From Membranipora membranacea (lineage: Eukaryota > Bryozoa > Gymnolaemata > Cheilostomatida > Membraniporidae), in assembly GCA_914767715.1 (NCBI GenBank), contig OU612067.1, forward strand, positions 25,022,162 to 25,086,161: a stretch of 64,000 bases of DNA, given 5' to 3'. A model generated the notes under the pieces. The model saw only the letters and a program-made list of their open reading frames with translations, was not told where the DNA came from and made no database searches. The stretch's first letter is position 1. Every line of letters begins with the position of its first letter. Both the position numbers and the translations under genes were made by a program. Shown piece by piece: positions 13,154 to 25,059 of the stretch.

Positions 13154-16100
13154 TCACTTCCTAATCTGATTAATGTTCACATAGTCTTTCGTTGGGGTGA
13201 TGTTTGTGTACAAATTGTTATCATTACCAGAGAGAGAATTGACTTTAATAAACTGCAAGTTTGTTTCGTCATACACATGATCATCTTCTGTATAAGTACT
13301 GCTAAGCCTCTCATCTCTAGAACCTGTGGTAGTATACTGGTGATCATCGCCTGATGATACCGCATTACGATTAACGCTCTCATAGTTGAGTTGAGGGTCC
13401 AGTTGAGCATAGATATGGCTGTTGTAAGTACCATCTGATAATGTAGTTGGATCAGCTCTGGGTGCAGAGTGAGATTCCAGCTGCAAGTCCTCATAGTCTC
13501 TCAGCTCTAAATTGATAGAAAAAGCAACATATTCTTTAAGATGAGTGATGTATCAGACTTTTGAAGATAGGACAGCTAAACACCAGCTAGGGGTCAAAGC
13601 AATAAGGTTTTTAAGCAGAACTGAAAGTCATGAGTAGCTAGCTGCAATTCTTAGGAGTTGTGATGCAGGTGTGTTGTTTCGAGAGTCCCACTGGAGGATT
13701 GTTCCTGATTGGCCTCTTTTTACCCAAAGCATTCTCAGATACACCTAGAAAGCTGTCATTGAGCTGTCGAATGACCCCAATGCTGAAAGCCATTCGTAAT
13801 TCTCAATCAGGCAACAATCTACTGTCAGAGTGAAGTGTCTGCATTCTTAATTAGGGAATCTTGTAACATTTATGCTTGTCATTTATGGTAACACAGAATC
13901 GAATCTTGCAATAGGCACATGTTATGCCTTACTATGTTTGGATATGTCATCAAGTGAACAGGTTAGAAAACAAAATATGTCTTCTTTGATTCTCACAAAC
14001 AAAGTCTGCCAAAAGATACCTAGGAGATCTTAGACAGGGGATTCTCTTGCTGATATAATCATTCTAAGAGATAAAGCCTGTTTTGAAATCAATTATTTAT
14101 TTTAAAATCCTACCAAGTAAAGTATTCGCAGGTGAAAAAACAGCTAGTTTTAAGGCTAGCCAATATTTACACTTCCTTGTTACTCTATATAGACTTCCCG
14201 CACAGATAACTTTAGCTATCATATACTCTGCTCCCAGTAGTTGCCATGGCAAAACATAATATTCATAAATGATGGATTTAATGATCAAATTTTATAACTC
14301 ACCATCACCACCAATGTTTCCAGCATCAGTTCTCTTGTCATCATTATTTGCCCTGTAAACGAGAGAAGTGACAAGATTAATAAGAGCTGCTCAGTTCATT
14401 AAAGTCAATTTTGGCAAATCTTAGGCTAAGAAGTTGTCTTCTCTTATTGTTGAAATTTGGTGGCTCATTTGCAGTATAGAGTTATCACCCCATCTATCTA
14501 TCTGTGTAAAACATTTTAGTTTTAAGCATGTGGATAGACTGCTTCACAGAGTAAAGGGATTCAGAGTAAATGTTTTAACAATAGTCAAGGAAAGAGTTTT
14601 TTACTCATTGGACAAGGTACCTGCAAGCTTTGCGTCAAGGGGAATGTTATGGGAAGCTTGATGCCAAAAACTCTTTTCATCTATTTGTTACAAATATAGG
14701 GTTCTGGAGAATGAACTGAATTCAAAGTTTTTGATTACAGTAAAAAATAGAATATGCAGGCTCTCCCGTAAAAATTTATCTTTGTACAGCCTTACTACAA
14801 TTAGACATGAAGTTTTATGCTTAAATTACACCTAACTATCCTAGCTAAATTGATACGGTGGGTATAGCTAGGAAGGCAGTATTGTGGCAGTTTGTACAAT
14901 AGGATTAACTATTACAATCCTTGAATGATGCTGCAACAATGTACCCTTGGTCTGTGCAATCATTGAACCTTAAATTTATCGAAAGGGCCTCATATCAAAT
15001 GTATCTGCGGTCCATCGTCTACTGGGCTTTGGTTGGCACCCAGGTGTGCTCCGACCTGCCTGCAAACAGAGAGCAACCTGGCGCCACTAAGGCAACGAAT
15101 TTCTACGCCTATGCTCCGGGATGTGGCTTGTGACAAGACATCTGATTTAAATCAACCTTCAATTTTAATCAGTCTTGAGACACAAAGGTTATCCTCAGGT
15201 TTTGATATTCTAATAATACATTGCCTTTAAATCATTTGGAAAAGATAAACAAGGCACAACAGTAACAAATTCTTTCCCTGTAATGAAAGACAGAGACTGC
15301 AATACAACTGGTTGTTTACAAATAAGATTTTCTTGAGGGATTAGAAAATTTACTCTGAGAAAACAATGTCTGTAATTGCTCTAACTGATATCTTCATCCA
15401 GCTTAGGTCTCAATTGTACTTGGATCGTTTCAATGCACCGCGTGGAGAATTGCTTCAGATTTTGTTTGGAGGCCATCTCAGATTTGTTGTTTATTGAGGC
15501 AGCCCACCTGTTTGGCTAACCGAATCCTCAAAAGTAACAACATTATAACTTGTCGCAGCATAAATGCAGTCCCAGGGCACCTTCTACTTGATTGTGCAAT
15601 AACTCCCGGAAGAAAGTTTACCCGGCTAACCAAGAGTGAAGTGATCGCAACCTTGTATAACTTTTTAGAAGCATGGACCATGTTTTTGTTGAGTAAAGAG
15701 AGTGTGGATAATTGAATGTCGACAAGGTGTCATGGTCGATTGCGAAAATGTAAATATATGAGTAGCCAGCCACTAGAGCCTATTGATTCAACATAATAAT
15801 GATATGATATTTTAGATGCAATAAAATTGGTATAAAAAATCGGGGCACTAAATATGGGCTAAATTTTTTGTATCAGAACTGGGGTTCCGGGCTTGGAATG
15901 CTGGTTGGAAAATATATTTGGACTGAGCAGGAATTACAAATTATCTAGCACTAGGCTTTGGTTGGAACCCAGGTGTGCTCCGACCTGCCTGCAAACAGAG
16001 AGCAACCTGGCGCAGATATTGCAGCCTGGCCACTAAGGCAACAAATTTTGCCGCCTATGCTCCAGGATGTTGCCTGCGACAAGACATCTGATTTAATTCA

Positions 16101-19100
16101 ACCTTCAATTTTAATCTGATGTAATAATACTATAATACATAAATATCATAAGAAGCAACAAGTCTTGAGACACAAAGGTAATCCTCAGGTTTTGATATTC
16201 TAAAATTACATTGCCTTTAAATCCTTCGGAAAAGATAAACAAGGCACAACAGTAACAAATTCTTTCCCTGTAATGAAACACAGAGACTGCAATACACTGA
16301 TTGTTTACAAATAAGATTTTCTTGAGGGATTAGAAAATTTACTCTGAGAAAACAATGTCTGTAATTGCTCTAACTGATATCTTCATCCAGCACAGGTCTC
16401 AATTGTAATTGGATCGTTTCAATGCACTGCGTGAAGAATTGCTTCCAATTTTGTTTGGAGGCCATCTCAGATTTGTTGTTTATTGAGGCAGCCCACCTGT
16501 TTGGCTAACCGAATCCTCAAAAGTAACAACATTATAACTTGTTGCAGTATAGATGCAGTCCCAGGGCACGATTTAAAAAAAAATTTACAAATTCAACCGT
16601 AACATGAATGCTGTCAATGGTTATTTCAGGACTGCAATTCCTTAATGGTGATAAATACACCAAGGTCGAACATACAGAAACCAGCTCACTAAAAATGCAG
16701 CAGAATATTTCACATGGAATATCATGTGTGTTATTAAGGGTGAGCCCTCCAGACACACAGTTATCATAATCCTATACGCAATAATAAAAATTGGGATGAA
16801 ATTCGAGTAAAATTTAAGCTCAAACATTTGGGTGTAGTTTGAAAATGCTATCATTGAACAGTATCCATTGAAAAAGCCGAATCCAAACCATGTTTCGGAA
16901 TATTAATAATATTAATTACTTTGAGGTCTATAGTCAGTCTGATAGAATTTGATGGGTGACTGATGGGTCACCACGATCTATACTGAAAACTTATATCAAC
17001 CAACAGAAATATTCTTTTGTTTAAGTTCAGTATAGCATAGCATCTCCATTGTCATTTGTAAATTGCAACACTCCTTTGATAAAAAGCGATTAGAATTTGT
17101 TTGAAACTGTACACAATGGCATAGAAACTACAAATATATAGGCTCTTTGCACCGCCTTGCGCAACATTGCCACTGCACTGATGGATGAAATAAACACCGT
17201 AATGATAAAGTAAATCGCAATTTTAAATATGTTAAAAAAATATTTCAAAGATGCCCTCAAAAGCTCATTTAGATAATGTGATGAACTGATGCTCCAAAAA
17301 AAACCAGATCTCTGTGAGTTACCATGTCGTAATGTAGTTCTGTCCAAACAGAAAAACACAAGCTTGGAGATTTTTTGTCAGATTTAGAGTTTTTTGCAGA
17401 AAAAGATAAATGTATACTTAGCTGATTGACTAACGATCCAGGTGACCAAATGTGGTTATTCTGAATTTAAAACTGTAGGAAGGAGATAGCTTTTGGAAAA
17501 GTAAGGAGGAGATAACTACAACTGAGCATTTTTGACTTTAAATAACTGAGTGTTTAGAAGAAGTTTCACCTGTACACAAAATGAACTTAGATGAATTAGT
17601 TAGACCATGTAAGTGTAACATAATACCTAAGTGGTCGAAAGAACATAGGACCTCTGCGGGAAATCAAAGAACGAACGTTGCAGCATGGTGGTCAAAGTGC
17701 GACGGCCCTATCCATCTATCCTATCCACTCCTATCCAATTGACTATCATAAAGTATTTGAAATAATGGGACTTAGCAGAGAGATAGTCGGACAGTTCTGG
17801 ACAGGCTTCACAATAGGCAGGGAAGAATATTGCACACACACACACCTGTTTCTTTTGTTTCTCTGACGCACAAAAACAGCCACTAACATGATACCGATAA
17901 TAAGAAGTAATCCTCCACCGCCCGCACTGCCTGCTATTGTTGATATCGTGCTGTCTTGTGTTGCCTCATCACTTGTCTGCATGTCTGCTAAATCTTGTGA
18001 GGTTGAACTGTAAACAACTGTAATGTATATTGGACCATTAGAAGCAATTCCAAACTAAGGCGGATAACAACAAAATCGTTTATTTTTAGACATAAGTATT
18101 TCTTGCGCGGTTCCTCATACATTTTTATGCCATCTATGTGCTAATGTCTAACTGTAATATTGAATACAAACCAAATTCTAATAGTCACCATGTATTACTT
18201 TGGAGCTGCCCACCACACATGAAGTAAAGGCGACTCCCATTTGTACATGGGCCAAGTTGTATCGCTGCTAACTATAAGGAAAATTGCACCTGCAAACCTT
18301 GATGTACCTACTTGGCCTCCTTGATGCTGGTGTTGTTGAGTTGCAGGTCGGTTTTGGATTTTCCCAAGTTCCATTCAAACAATGGCTGTATATGCTCGTC
18401 TCATCGGTGCATGTTATATTAAAGTTGAAGTCGTGTAGGTTTCCGAGACGTGATATCAGAGCGGTGTTAGGAATGACCGGGCAACTTATCACTGAAATGG
18501 AGTTAAGCATGTTGCGTTTTCAATGCCACCATTAAAATTTGTTGATCTATTATGTTTCATCATTAGAGGAAACGTTTTCCATTTCCGTTTTTGACATTGT
18601 GAACAAGGTAAGATCATTAAGTTATCGATTCGCTTACCATAGATAGCATAGATCAATGAAAGATATTTCAAAAGAAGATACAAACTTAATGTGTGCAGTA
18701 GTTCCTCCAGGTCACTAGGTCACTGGATGAACCTAATTCAGTTTGTTTAATCATTAAGATCATTTTTCAAATCTTTACCAGTATGGTCATTTCAACGCCT
18801 TACAAGCGTACCAAAGCAAAAAAAAGTGATATGGCCAAGATGGATATTTTCTCCAATTGCAACAATCTATGTCAGATGGCATTGGGCTTACCTATGTAGC
18901 TAATAAGAAATCCTAGGTAGTTTTGACCTCGCGAGACATCCGGAGTCGTGAAGATGAAAATCAGTGTGTTTTCAGGGGAGATGATGTTATAAGCAGTTTT
19001 ACTGGGACGGTCGCGCCCTCCACCACATCCATACAGCTCATAGTCTCCATTATAGATAAAAAACTGATCATGTTTGTTATCATTCTTATTAGCGGTAACT

Positions 19101-21622
19101 TCACAATCACCTACAGCCAAATCGCCTATGGAAAACCTGATGTAATTAATGTGTAGTTTAGTACTTGCAGGTGGTATAGTCATTGTCAATACGTTGGAGC
19201 TGGGTCTAGGATAAAAGGAAAAGGATGATGCTCCGAAGTTGAAGCCCTCATGGCTGGCTATAATTCCTGATGCCGCTGTAGTAAGCATGGAATCCTCCTC
19301 TCTATTTAGAAAGTAAATTTTTTCCCAGACTGAAAAAAAACGTAGGAAATTTAAATATTTCATTATAGCTAACATAATATATAATTTTGAATGATTAATT
19401 TATAAGTATAATTTATTGACCTGTCCTGTTTATTCTATTGATCCACAGGTTAATAATTTACTCAAATATGGTAAAAAAAAAGCGGGGCATCCTTGAATTC
19501 AATATAGTACGAGTCAGCGCTGTTGGTGGCATTCCACAGCATTGTTGATACAGGGATGCAAATAATATCTACACAGGCAAAGTTTTGACATGCACTATTT
19601 CTAATCATGAATTTGATTCAATTTTCACATAAAATATATACAAAAAATCATAATATCAACGAGCCAAAACATTACTAAAATTAACTGCATGTCCCACAAA
19701 ACAGCATTGTTTGCATGATCAACATCTTTTATTGATGTGTTCTGGGTTATGAAACATCAATGTTTTGGTTTAGTGAGTCTGTTCTTACTGCCGTAATGTA
19801 GTTGGAATGCAACGTAGGGTGAGTCTGATTGTTTGACTGATCAAGTAGAGTTTTTAATTGAACTAAACATGCTCACTTACCTTGTGTGAAAATATAATAG
19901 TTTAAGGTCTGTACTTACTACTAAAATAAAGCTCGAATGCGCGGATTGACGAATCTGATGGTTTTACAGTTATAGTGATTTGGTGAATTCCGGTAATAAT
20001 CGCATCTCTGGTACGCCACTTGCCAGCGGGTACCTCACTGTTAAAATGAACGCTTCCACAGCCCTCTTTGGTAATTATGGGTGATTTTGAGCTGCTGCTG
20101 CTGCTGTTGTGCATCAGAAATGGCCAATCATCACAGTCATCCGGTGATGATGTTGGAGTGTCAGGAATATACACCAAGTTTAACCAGAACGTATTTGGTA
20201 AGGAATTTATTACTACTTTTGTCCCTCCCTGTGTATTGCTGAAGTTTTTTGTGTAGTTTGGGCTGAGAACTGTCCCAGAAGAGTTGGTTTCAGTGTATTC
20301 AATATTTAGAGGGAATTCCTCTTTCATATATAAGAGACCTAAAAAAGAAGTATAATAACATAGACAGCGAGAGGCATAATACAATATCTGAGACATGCGA
20401 GCAAGGAGTTACTCATAAAAAGGTCATTTATTTGTCTCCAGTACAACCTAAACCAGTTCATTGCCTGTGCACTAGCCAATGTGTTGGCTCTCCCTCCCAC
20501 CAGCCATCAGAGCCAACATATTGGCTACCACCACACATGCGATCAATACTTGACAAGTTGGCAGACCCAGAAATCAGGAGGTTTTCGCGGACAAACTCCT
20601 GACCCAGAATACTACTCTGCATCCAATAGTGCGGGCGCATTTTATCCCTCTTTTGTTGTATTTCTAAGCTGCAAATTGAGTGTTCATATTATTCTGAATT
20701 GATTCATTTGACCTGATTTTACAAATGATACAGTTGTACTTTATCTGGACTAGGAGAGACAGCCCAACAATAGTGTAAGACCTGGTTAAAAGATAATGAT
20801 AAAGCTAATGGTGAAGAAAATACATAGGTAGGAAAACATAGGAAAAACTCTCACTGAAAATTATAGCCCCAGGCTGTGACGAGTATAGTGAAAGGATAGC
20901 CCTGCTAAACATCATACCACTAGACGAATATATTGACTCTATGTGCCATCAACACATCGACAAGATCAAGACACCTGGGCACTGCCTGCATCATTTACTA
21001 CCTCAACCGAGTGCTCGCAGACCTAGTAGACATACAACGCGCCTCAACACCAGCTCACGAACTGAATTGAGAGGCAACACTTTACTCTTTTGTTACAGCA
21101 ATGCCGGATGTGTAAATTATAAAGTCTAAGGATTAATTTTTTTTCTGTTTTTTATTTTCATGCCCAGGTTGCCTTCCTTACTTATATTGTGATGAAACCT
21201 CTAAAGGTCGCCTCTAATTTTTAGAAGATGATCATTGGTTCAGTAATAAAGATTATATATAGTTTCCCTTGCGAAAAGAAGCTTAAAAACTTTCTGGGTG
21301 AAGGAAGCTGCAAAAAGGGAAGAAAAAGTGAGATAGGGAGGAAGTGGGAAAAACACCTAAAAACTGGTAACCTTCCTACCAAATAGGGAGACTTGTCGGG
21401 TATAATGTGATTCTCAATGTGAGCCTTCAATATATCAGTGATACAAATATACACTGCACGTATTTCCAACGTCAGTTTTTTTCCATGAAATCATACTACA
21501 AAGCGACAGCTATGAATGACAATATTCGATATTTCTTCAAACCAAGTATTCAATCAAGTAGAATGCCTACCATTGACTTGGTAGAGAATAGCAACAGCTA
21601 CTAAGAGCCAATTCATCTTCAT
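13154..21622 (-). CDS. R1: intact receptor with signal peptide, 2 CUB-like, sushi, TM and phosphotyrosine-type tail
   Basis: Seven exons with consensus borders: 21571-21622 signal peptide (MKMNWLLVAVAILYQVNG), 19919-20338 CUB-like 1, 18892-19329 CUB-like 2 (DQFFIYNG...YGCGGG), 18312-18491 sushi/CCP, 17846-18017 stalk and membrane span after SAGGGG with an RQRNKRN stop-transfer, 14303-14352, and 13154-13506. They sum to 1,665 nt, that is 554 codons plus a stop, with every phase matching. The sushi exon has the four cysteines and the W before the last one. The CUB-like domains have fewer cysteines than classical CUB. The tail holds nine tyrosines, including IYAQL, LNYESV (ITIM-like), VYDE, LYTNI and DYVNI (YxN, Grb2-type). 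The likely role is a cell-surface receptor that recruits SH2 proteins; the ligand is unknown. It is the only undamaged member of the local cluster. Confidence 0.82.
15024..15580. repeat. Intronic duplication, copy 1
   Basis: Matches 15951-16569 with scattered substitutions and small indels. Shared blocks include GTGTGCTCCGACCTGCCTGC and GAGGCAGCCCACCTGTTTGG. Confidence 0.85.
15951..16569. repeat. Intronic duplication, copy 2
   Basis: Second copy of 15024-15580, about 930 bp downstream. It has an extra block of about 45 bp around 16120 and a short extra block near 16015. Confidence 0.85.
20875..21129 (+). mobile_element. Non-LTR retrotransposon ORF2 C-terminal relic
   Basis: A short open frame reads CDEYSERIALLNIIPLDEYI and later HCLHHLLPQPSARRPSR, which resembles the extreme C-terminus of LINE reverse-transcriptase proteins (a region ending in an H-LHHLLP-type motif). 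Nothing else of the element is seen, so it is a dead 5'-truncated copy. It lies in the first intron of R1 on the opposite strand. Confidence 0.55.
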
Positions 21623-24117
21623 GCCAGTTTCTCTTTTCTTTAATTCCACCTTCTACACTGCTAAAAAAATGACACATTTATCTTGTGATATGTGATAAAT
21701 CAAATAGTTGGTGTACTCAACTTCCCTGTTGCCTTACATGAGTTGCGAGGATAAGATTTGTTTTCTGTGAGCAAGTAGGCTACTGCACGGAGCTGTCTGT
21801 GCTGTCCTTTGTAACCAACTCCCACTGAATTGGGTATGGATTATAGATTTAACTCGTAGATAGTGGTGTGTTCTAGCCTGTCTGACAAGCTTCATAGCGT
21901 AGGAGATAGCAATGCTTGTCAATACTTGTGAACCAGCTGGCGAAAGAAAAGTTGTCCCCCACAACAAAGATTGTCAAGACATGATAAATCAAGTTAAACA
22001 TTGAGGGCCTCCATAATCTTTCCGCGCTGATGCAAGTTGAGACAATTTATTTGAAAGCTGTTTTGAAGATATGCGGGTCCAATAATTTAAAAAAAGTGAA
22101 GACAACAATGAGAGTTATTGTATTATAAGAGTAACCTTGAATACATTGACGCATCTTTGTAGATTCACTCACCATAAACTGAGTTCAGTTGAGCTGAGTT
22201 GCGAATGGTTGCAACTAGGAGCACACGCAATGTTGCGATAGTAGTCAGCAGGGCAAGATTATTGTAGCAGCATACTTCGTTTTAAACAGATGAGGTGTGC
22301 TTAAAGCTAAGTCCTTGCTTGGAGCCTGTAGGAATAACCTCTGAATCATAAATACCTCTACTGAGTTTCGTCCTTGTCTAGATAACATCTACTTCCCTGT
22401 AGCTTACGAGTTCCTGACTCAGTATTAAACGCAATGTAAGCAAAACACTGAGTGATGAAGAAAAGGCTTTTGAGACTTTATTTGTTGTTATGAAAAAGAA
22501 TAGCTCAGCAAATAACTGAGCGAATTAATGTGAAGTGAACCGAATATGTTTGAATAGCTTATGTGATTGAATGTATTGCACAGCACTGTGATTTGATCGA
22601 GTGAAGCCTCATGAGTAAAAAAGGCTAAAAGGAAGCTACAAATTGCTTCTTGTTTCAATCCGCCAACAACCTCTCTAACATATATTACATATGCCATGCT
22701 GTAGCCTACAGACCTGTTAACGTAGAAAATGTGTCAAGGGTGTGTAAATAGGACCTGAAGTCCCCGAGGTCGACATTTTAATCTACTTCAAGTTTCTACA
22801 GAGACCTATCAGACGGACATAACTCAAATATCCGATTTGTTGACTTGTAGGGTTAAAATTTTGTATGTCAGAGTCATCTCGCTTTCCGCCAGCCACCAAG
22901 GGAACTTTTTGAACATGATAAGACAGCTCAGCTATTTGGTGTCTGTTTGTCTTCCCACCCATTTTTTACTTCTTCATATGACGATCACTTTTAAAATAGC
23001 GATTGAACGTCCCTCTAAACCAGGGAGGGTGGGATCCCACCCTCCCTCAACCATAAAAAAAATTTAATTTCCTGATAAGTTTAGAATTATGTTCTCTGAC
23101 ACCACATACTGTCAACTTTATAAAATACCCTGTAGCTGGGCCGTTGTTAGTTATCCAATGTCACTCTTTGCACAGGAATGCCGGAGTTGCCTTGCACGTG
23201 CCCACTCATTGTTTGCCGGTGCTTCTTAGGCTAGGCCTTTGTATGATCAGGGAGCTATGTCTCAAACTCCCTGGTTTGATAATCATATCGCGGTCCTTAT
23301 GTTAAAGTTTGCCATCTCATATAACTAGGATGAAATGATGCAGTTTTCAAATGTGGGAAAGTGAAATGCAGCATTGGCCTGTAAGAATAAGAGAGAGTAG
23401 GATGAAATGAAAGACCTGTTCCCCTTGAGCGATAAACATTCATACAAGAGACCTGACTGGACATCAATCACAAGTACCACCAGCGGTTAAAAACTCCTCG
23501 CTAAGGTGTTGGTCAATTATTATTATACATAATAAAGAGTTGATGAGAGTTGGTTAAAGTTATATAGTTTATAGTATATTTGAAAACTAGAATTTTTCCG
23601 TTGCCGTGAACTTAAAATCAGAGGCAAAAATAAGAATCAAAGCAAGCATCAAACTAGAGTCCGTATAATATAAGATATAATGTGTCATCACTAAGATCTA
23701 ACAATCCAAAGGTAAAATTGAACAATGAGTATTTCCTTAGTCTAAAATAGTTTCAAATGCAACAGACAAATAAAATCATTCATTAATATCAACACGATAC
23801 AGGCAACTCAACAAATCCATAGAAATAAAACAAATGCATTATATATTTTAATAAAATTGGTATTTTATAATATCTTATCTCTATAATGAGGATGGGATGT
23901 AATTCTGTGCATAGAAAATTACAGTTATTTCATAATCAAATTAGGAAGGAAGAAAATTCAAAACACAATATCACATAATGCATGATACTCAACAGGCCCC
24001 ATTGACTTCGCAGTCATCAGCGCTTCACATTCCAAGGTCAATATAAAAAATAATAGAATATCGAAAGATTGTCAAAAATGTATCAAGAACTCCCAATAAC
24101 TAATGGTCTACCTATGT
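21623..24117. other. R1 upstream region
   Basis: Non-coding DNA between the R1 start codon and the end of the plakin-like gene. The first 60 bp resemble the upstream regions of R2 and of the right edge of the window (the CCTTCTACA... motif followed by CACATTTATC), so this part may hold a shared promoter. A perfect 24-bp palindrome lies at 23023-23046. Confidence 0.45.
23023..23046. repeat. Perfect 24-bp palindrome
   Basis: GGGAGGGTGGGA followed immediately by its reverse complement TCCCACCCTCCC. It may be the core of a small inverted-repeat element. Confidence 0.8.
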
Positions 24118-24661
24118 CTACTTCTTCAGACTTTTCAGAGCTTTCAGCGGATTGAGAAGTTTCTTTCTGATGGCATCAGTTCCTCTCTGTGCTGTTTTAT
24201 TACCGATCTGATCAAGGGATAACTCCCGAGGATTATCAGTCAGTGTTGCTTTCACAAACCCTGAAGAAAAAAACAACACTTAATCTCAATAAATGTTTAA
24301 GACTTCTCTATCTCCCTCACACCAAAGTACGCAGTATTCTGATAGTACAAACTTAAAGCTAGATACACAGCTAAGTCAATCACGTATTTTACATTTAAAG
24401 AGGTTGTTGGAGCTGATTACAGCCAAGTTCAACAAGGTTCAATGAGCGGACAACTTCAAAAAAGCATCTATCAATAATTACCTCTCTCTATGGCCTGGTC
24501 AGCTGGTATTTTCTCCCATGTTATATTATGTATATACTCTCCTGTACTCTTGTCTATAATACCGGCAGCGACAGCCTCATGGAATAACAGCTTCTTCCTG
24601 TTTCTCTGATCGATGACGGCGTGTACTGAGTAAGTCTTCAGTACTTCTTCATGTACTGTGC
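24118..24661 (-). CDS. Last two exons of a plakin-repeat-like gene (partial)
   Basis: Exon 24482-24661 follows TGATATAG and ends at GTAATT. Exon 24118-24260 follows TTTCTTCAG and ends with TAG. They join in phase at E-R-G-F-V-K. The first holds LLFHEAVAAGIIDKSTGEYI and then QAIERG, which resembles the plectin/desmoplakin repeat (an EAV...G-I-ID..TG pattern). The tail is basic (RKKLLNPLKALKSLKK). Upstream exons are not found. The pair lies where a cytoplasmic tail for R2 would be expected, so it may be a former tail of that gene or the end of an unrelated gene. The family call is from the repeat pattern only. Confidence 0.5.
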
Positions 24662-25059
24662 CTATATCATAAAACAAAACAGACATCTAATACCAAGACA
24701 TCACTGAGCTGTTAGGGATTAGAACAGAACTTATGTACCCCTGTCTCAGCGGCCCCAAATTTGTTTTACAATAGTTGGACGCTGAGATAAGGCTAAACTT
24801 ATCCACTGAAACTATTAACATCACGATCATAATGGCGTGCAAATTGCTGATCCGGAGCTGATCTCAGCCTTTCAGAATGGAGTGCAAACATTTTGTATAG
24901 GATGCAGACATGCGAACTAGTTTTCATCCAATCAGACTGCTGACAATGGCAGAATTTGAGCATGTTCATCTTTAATAACGGGTGTGCATAGCTATGATAT
25001 TACAGCAAGGCTATGATTCTTCTGCATGTTGAAATATTGACTGAAATGAGTAATTATAT

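Larger units (their letters stand above)
14360..17845. other. Large R1 intron with a local duplication
   Basis: This 3.5-kb intron separates the membrane exon from the tail exons. It holds a tandem duplication (15024-15580 and 15951-16569, listed separately) and short open frames such as 15494-15715 (plus) that I cannot assign. Confidence 0.5.
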
